Shown here: positions 42,234-43,818 of the stretch, piece after piece
Numbering within the stretch: the stretch's first letter is position 1
How the letters are laid out: the number at the start of each line of letters is the position of its first letter
From: JBFWVD01 sp050246915
GTDB lineage: Bacteria > Actinomycetota > Acidimicrobiia > Acidimicrobiales > Ilumatobacteraceae
Length of the DNA: 43,818 nt
Direction of reading: 5' to 3'
Assembly: GCA_050246915.1 (NCBI GenBank)
Contig: JBFWVD010000045.1
Span: forward strand, 1-43,818
Made by a program: the position numbers and the translations under genes
Notes under the pieces: model-generated
What the model saw: only the letters and a program-made list of their open reading frames with translations
Told to the model about the DNA's origin: nothing
Database searches by the model: none

Positions 42234-42872
42234 TCAGCCAAGGATGCTGGCGATGACGTTCACGGTCACGGCAAGGATCACCGCGCCGAAGAGATAGGCG
42301 AGCAGGGCGTGACGGAGGACCGTGCGCCGAATGCGTGTCGATTGCACTGCGGTGTCGGACACCTGGAAGGTCATTCCCACCGTGAACGAGACGTACGCGA
42401 AGTCCTGGTACGAGGGCTGCTCATCGTCGCCGAAGTCGATGCCGCCGATCGGTGGTGTGTAGTACTCGTGGGCGTAGCGAAGGGCGAAGACGGTTTGCAC
42501 GACGGTCCACGACAGCACCACCGATGTTGCGGCGACGGCGAGGTGGAGCGCCTTCGAGCCCCCGCTGACGTCGCGGGCACGGTCCAAGACGAGTCCTGCG
42601 CCACCGAGGCTCGACACGGCGGCCGAGACCAGGAACAGCGATGAGGCCACGCGGCTGTTGTCCTCCCGGGTGGCCACCTCGTGGGTCTCGCTCGCATCGA
42701 GCCGCCCGATCGAGAGCCACACCCACGCCACGAGGACGGCGGCGGCGATGTCCCACCCGCCGAGCAAGGCCATGGGCCACCTCGCCGCGATTGCCAGCAA
42801 GGCTGACGAGACGCACCATGTCGCGCCGACGACGATGAGGCGCTCGAGGCTCGAGGCCGGTCTGAAGCGCAT
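42234..42872 (-). CDS. DUF1345 family integral membrane protein
   Basis: 212 residues from the ATG at 42872 (GTG at 42875 is an alternative). Five or so hydrophobic segments are seen. The family signature is unmistakable: SYQDFAYVSFTVGMTFQVSD, then STRIRRTVLRHALLAYLFG, then AVILAVTVNVIASIL. The function of DUF1345 proteins is not established. A longer frame to 43196 has no family-like sequence. It is separated by 98 nt from the lipoprotein gene and is probably transcribed independently of the leaderless SnoaL-like gene. Confidence 0.85.
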   Translation of the reverse strand: MRFRPASSLERLIVVGATWCVSSALLAIAARWPMALLGGWDIAAAVLVAWVWLSIGRLDASETHEVATREDNSRVASSLFLVSAAVSSLGGAGLVLDRARDVSGGSKALHLAVAATSVVLSWTVVQTVFALRYAHEYYTPPIGGIDFGDDEQPSYQDFAYVSFTVGMTFQVSDTAVQSTRIRRTVLRHALLAYLFGAVILAVTVNVIASILG

Positions 42873-42970
42873 CACGGCACTGCACCACCTCTCACGATGC
42901 GTTGATGGACTGTGTCGCACAGTACCGGCGACGTAGGGATGGCCGACCAGTGCGGCCGAACGTGTGGCGC

Positions 42971-43543
42971 TCAGAACGCGCCGACACCGCCAGTCGTCCC
43001 GGATGCCGTCCAGGTTCCGTTCTGCCCACTCACGACCACTGTTCGAAATCGGCCACAGGTGAGGCCACACACAAACGAGATCTGAACCTCGAAGTGACCC
43101 TCGATGGCGAGCGGAGCGCTCGCGCCGAACCGCCCGCCCGAGTAGTCGGGCTGCTGCATCATCGTCGTGAGCTCCGGGCCGGTCTTCATCTGCCACGCGA
43201 CGAGCGTTGGCGCCAGTGCACCCTCGATTGCGGCCCGTTCGTCAGAGGTCAGGTCGCGGAGCTTCCCGTCCACCGCGTTCGGATCGAAGAGGTACCCCAT
43301 GATCTCGACGGGCTCGGCGTCCGGCAAGTCCGGCAGCGACGCAACCTCGAACCCGAACGCCGCTGCGAGCAGTTGTCCCACGGTAGGTGAATCGATCGTC
43401 GAAGTAGTGGCGCATCCGGAGGATCCCGGGCACGAAGTCGGTTGCGATGGCGACACTCCGCTTGTGCTTGCGCCGCACCCCGCGAGAGTCAGCGCACAGG
43501 CCATCACGATCAATCGCCGGGTCGCCCGAACTGCCAACGCCAC
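42971..43543 (-). CDS. Hypothetical lipoprotein
   Basis: 190 residues from a GTG at 43543. A basic N-region (RATRR) and a hydrophobic stretch lead to the lipobox LAGC, with Cys23 as the lipidated residue. The Ser/Thr/Pro-rich linker that follows is typical of surface lipoproteins. The folded part shows LTSDERAAIEGALAPTL and a late Cys pair (FVCGLTCGRF). I do not recognise the family. It should be anchored to the outer face of the cell membrane. The start is uncertain by a few codons. Confidence 0.75.
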   Translation of the reverse strand: MALAVRATRRLIVMACALTLAGCGASTSGVSPSQPTSCPGSSGCATTSTIDSPTVGQLLAAAFGFEVASLPDLPDAEPVEIMGYLFDPNAVDGKLRDLTSDERAAIEGALAPTLVAWQMKTGPELTTMMQQPDYSGGRFGASAPLAIEGHFEVQISFVCGLTCGRFRTVVVSGQNGTWTASGTTGGVGAF

Positions 43544-43678
43544 GATGACAGGATGCCTGATCCAGGGACCCGTGGCTAGCGATGATCGATTGCGATGTCG
43601 TGTCACTCGGCCCAGATGCCTCGAGTGGGCGCGCCGCGCCGCACTCCTCGTGTACAACCACTGGACCTTGCTGCCTCG

Positions 43679-43818
43679 TCAGTCCAGCAGTGGTGGTGGG
43701 TGGCTGGTGAGTCGTCGTCCATCAGGTGTGGTGACGGTGACGACGAAGTCTTCGTCCATTTCGAGTTTCCAGCCGATGCGGTGGATGAGGTGATGATGCC
43801 GAGCGCATAGCAAAGCCA
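43679..43818 (-). CDS. C-terminal end of an HNH endonuclease (DUF222/13E12-repeat type), truncated by the window
   Basis: Reading the minus strand to the TGA at 43681-43679, the last 46 codons encode LLCARHHHLIHRIGW, then KLEMDEDFVVTVTTPDG and a short Pro-rich end. The Cys/His cluster is the second half of the HNH motif found at the end of actinobacterial DUF222 proteins. The start and most of the gene are outside the window. Such genes often occur in many copies in actinobacterial genomes. Confidence 0.75.
   Translation of the reverse strand, partial: ALLCARHHHLIHRIGWKLEMDEDFVVTVTTPDGRRLTSHPPPLLD

Noticed and set aside
1..43818. CRISPR arrays, tRNA or rRNA genes, insertion sequences, integrase and attachment sites
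   Set aside because: No evenly spaced repeats, tRNA-like cloverleaf, rRNA core sequence, transposase or integrase motif was found by reading.

Overview
The window is 43.8 kb of high-GC, densely packed DNA that reads as an actinobacterial chromosome, most likely of the class Acidimicrobiia (inference). The support is two luciferase-like (F420-type) oxidoreductases, many paired acyl-CoA dehydrogenases, small P450-type ferredoxins, APH-family kinases, a DUF35/thiolase-like pair, a DUF222-type HNH nuclease end, and several genes that look leaderless with a TANNNT box 6-7 nt before the start. No rRNA, tRNA, CRISPR array, transposase or integrase was seen. No gene-free stretch exceeds 300 bases; the largest is 31538-31819.

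Layout. 1-339: remnant of a serpin whose middle is missing. 416-7785 (minus): a catabolic run reading hydrolase, homogentisate-dioxygenase-like enzyme, enoyl-CoA hydratase, SDR, TIM-barrel isomerase, then a large/small acyl-CoA dehydrogenase pair. 7922-8830 (plus): luciferase-like oxidoreductase. 8878-12109 (minus): a tight unit of degenerate APH-like protein, DUF35 protein, Cys-less thiolase-like protein and ferredoxin. 12210-14905 (minus): enoyl-CoA hydratase, two AhpD-like proteins and an aldo/keto reductase. 15172-18831 (plus): HDOD, GGDEF, a PQ-loop transporter, a hydrolase and a small unknown protein. 18846-19784 (minus): CrtC/AttH-like lipocalin. 19920-23461 (plus): second acyl-CoA dehydrogenase pair, SnoaL-like protein, thioesterase. 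23483-25213 (minus): a large type IV pilin-like protein with shuffled lectin-like repeats. 25264-27465 (minus): second luciferase-like oxidoreductase and an intact APH kinase. 27580-28883 (plus): SDR and SRPBCC protein. 28903-31537 (minus): D-2-hydroxyacid dehydrogenase and a DHA2-type MFS exporter. 31820-33472 (plus): DEAD-box helicase. 33602-43543 (minus): orphan molybdenum hydroxylase large subunit, heterodimeric ABC exporter with its MarR regulator, histidine phosphatase, SDR, SnoaL-like protein, DUF1345 membrane protein and a lipoprotein. 43679-43818 (minus): the end of an HNH nuclease.

How the genes fit together. Most of the window looks like CoA-dependent breakdown of lipid-like, steroid-like or aromatic substrates. 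The two heteromeric acyl-CoA dehydrogenase pairs, the hydratases, the Ltp2/DUF35-like pair, the thioesterase, SDRs and oxidoreductases are the parts expected for degrading side chains and rings, but the substrates cannot be read from sequence. Efflux (MFS, ABC pair under MarR) and c-di-GMP signalling (GGDEF beside HDOD) are interspersed. The least ordinary objects are the pilin with mosaic lectin-like units, the thiolase-like/DUF35/degenerate-kinase/ferredoxin unit with a palindrome at its promoter, the recurrent leaderless-start geometry, and the gutted serpin.
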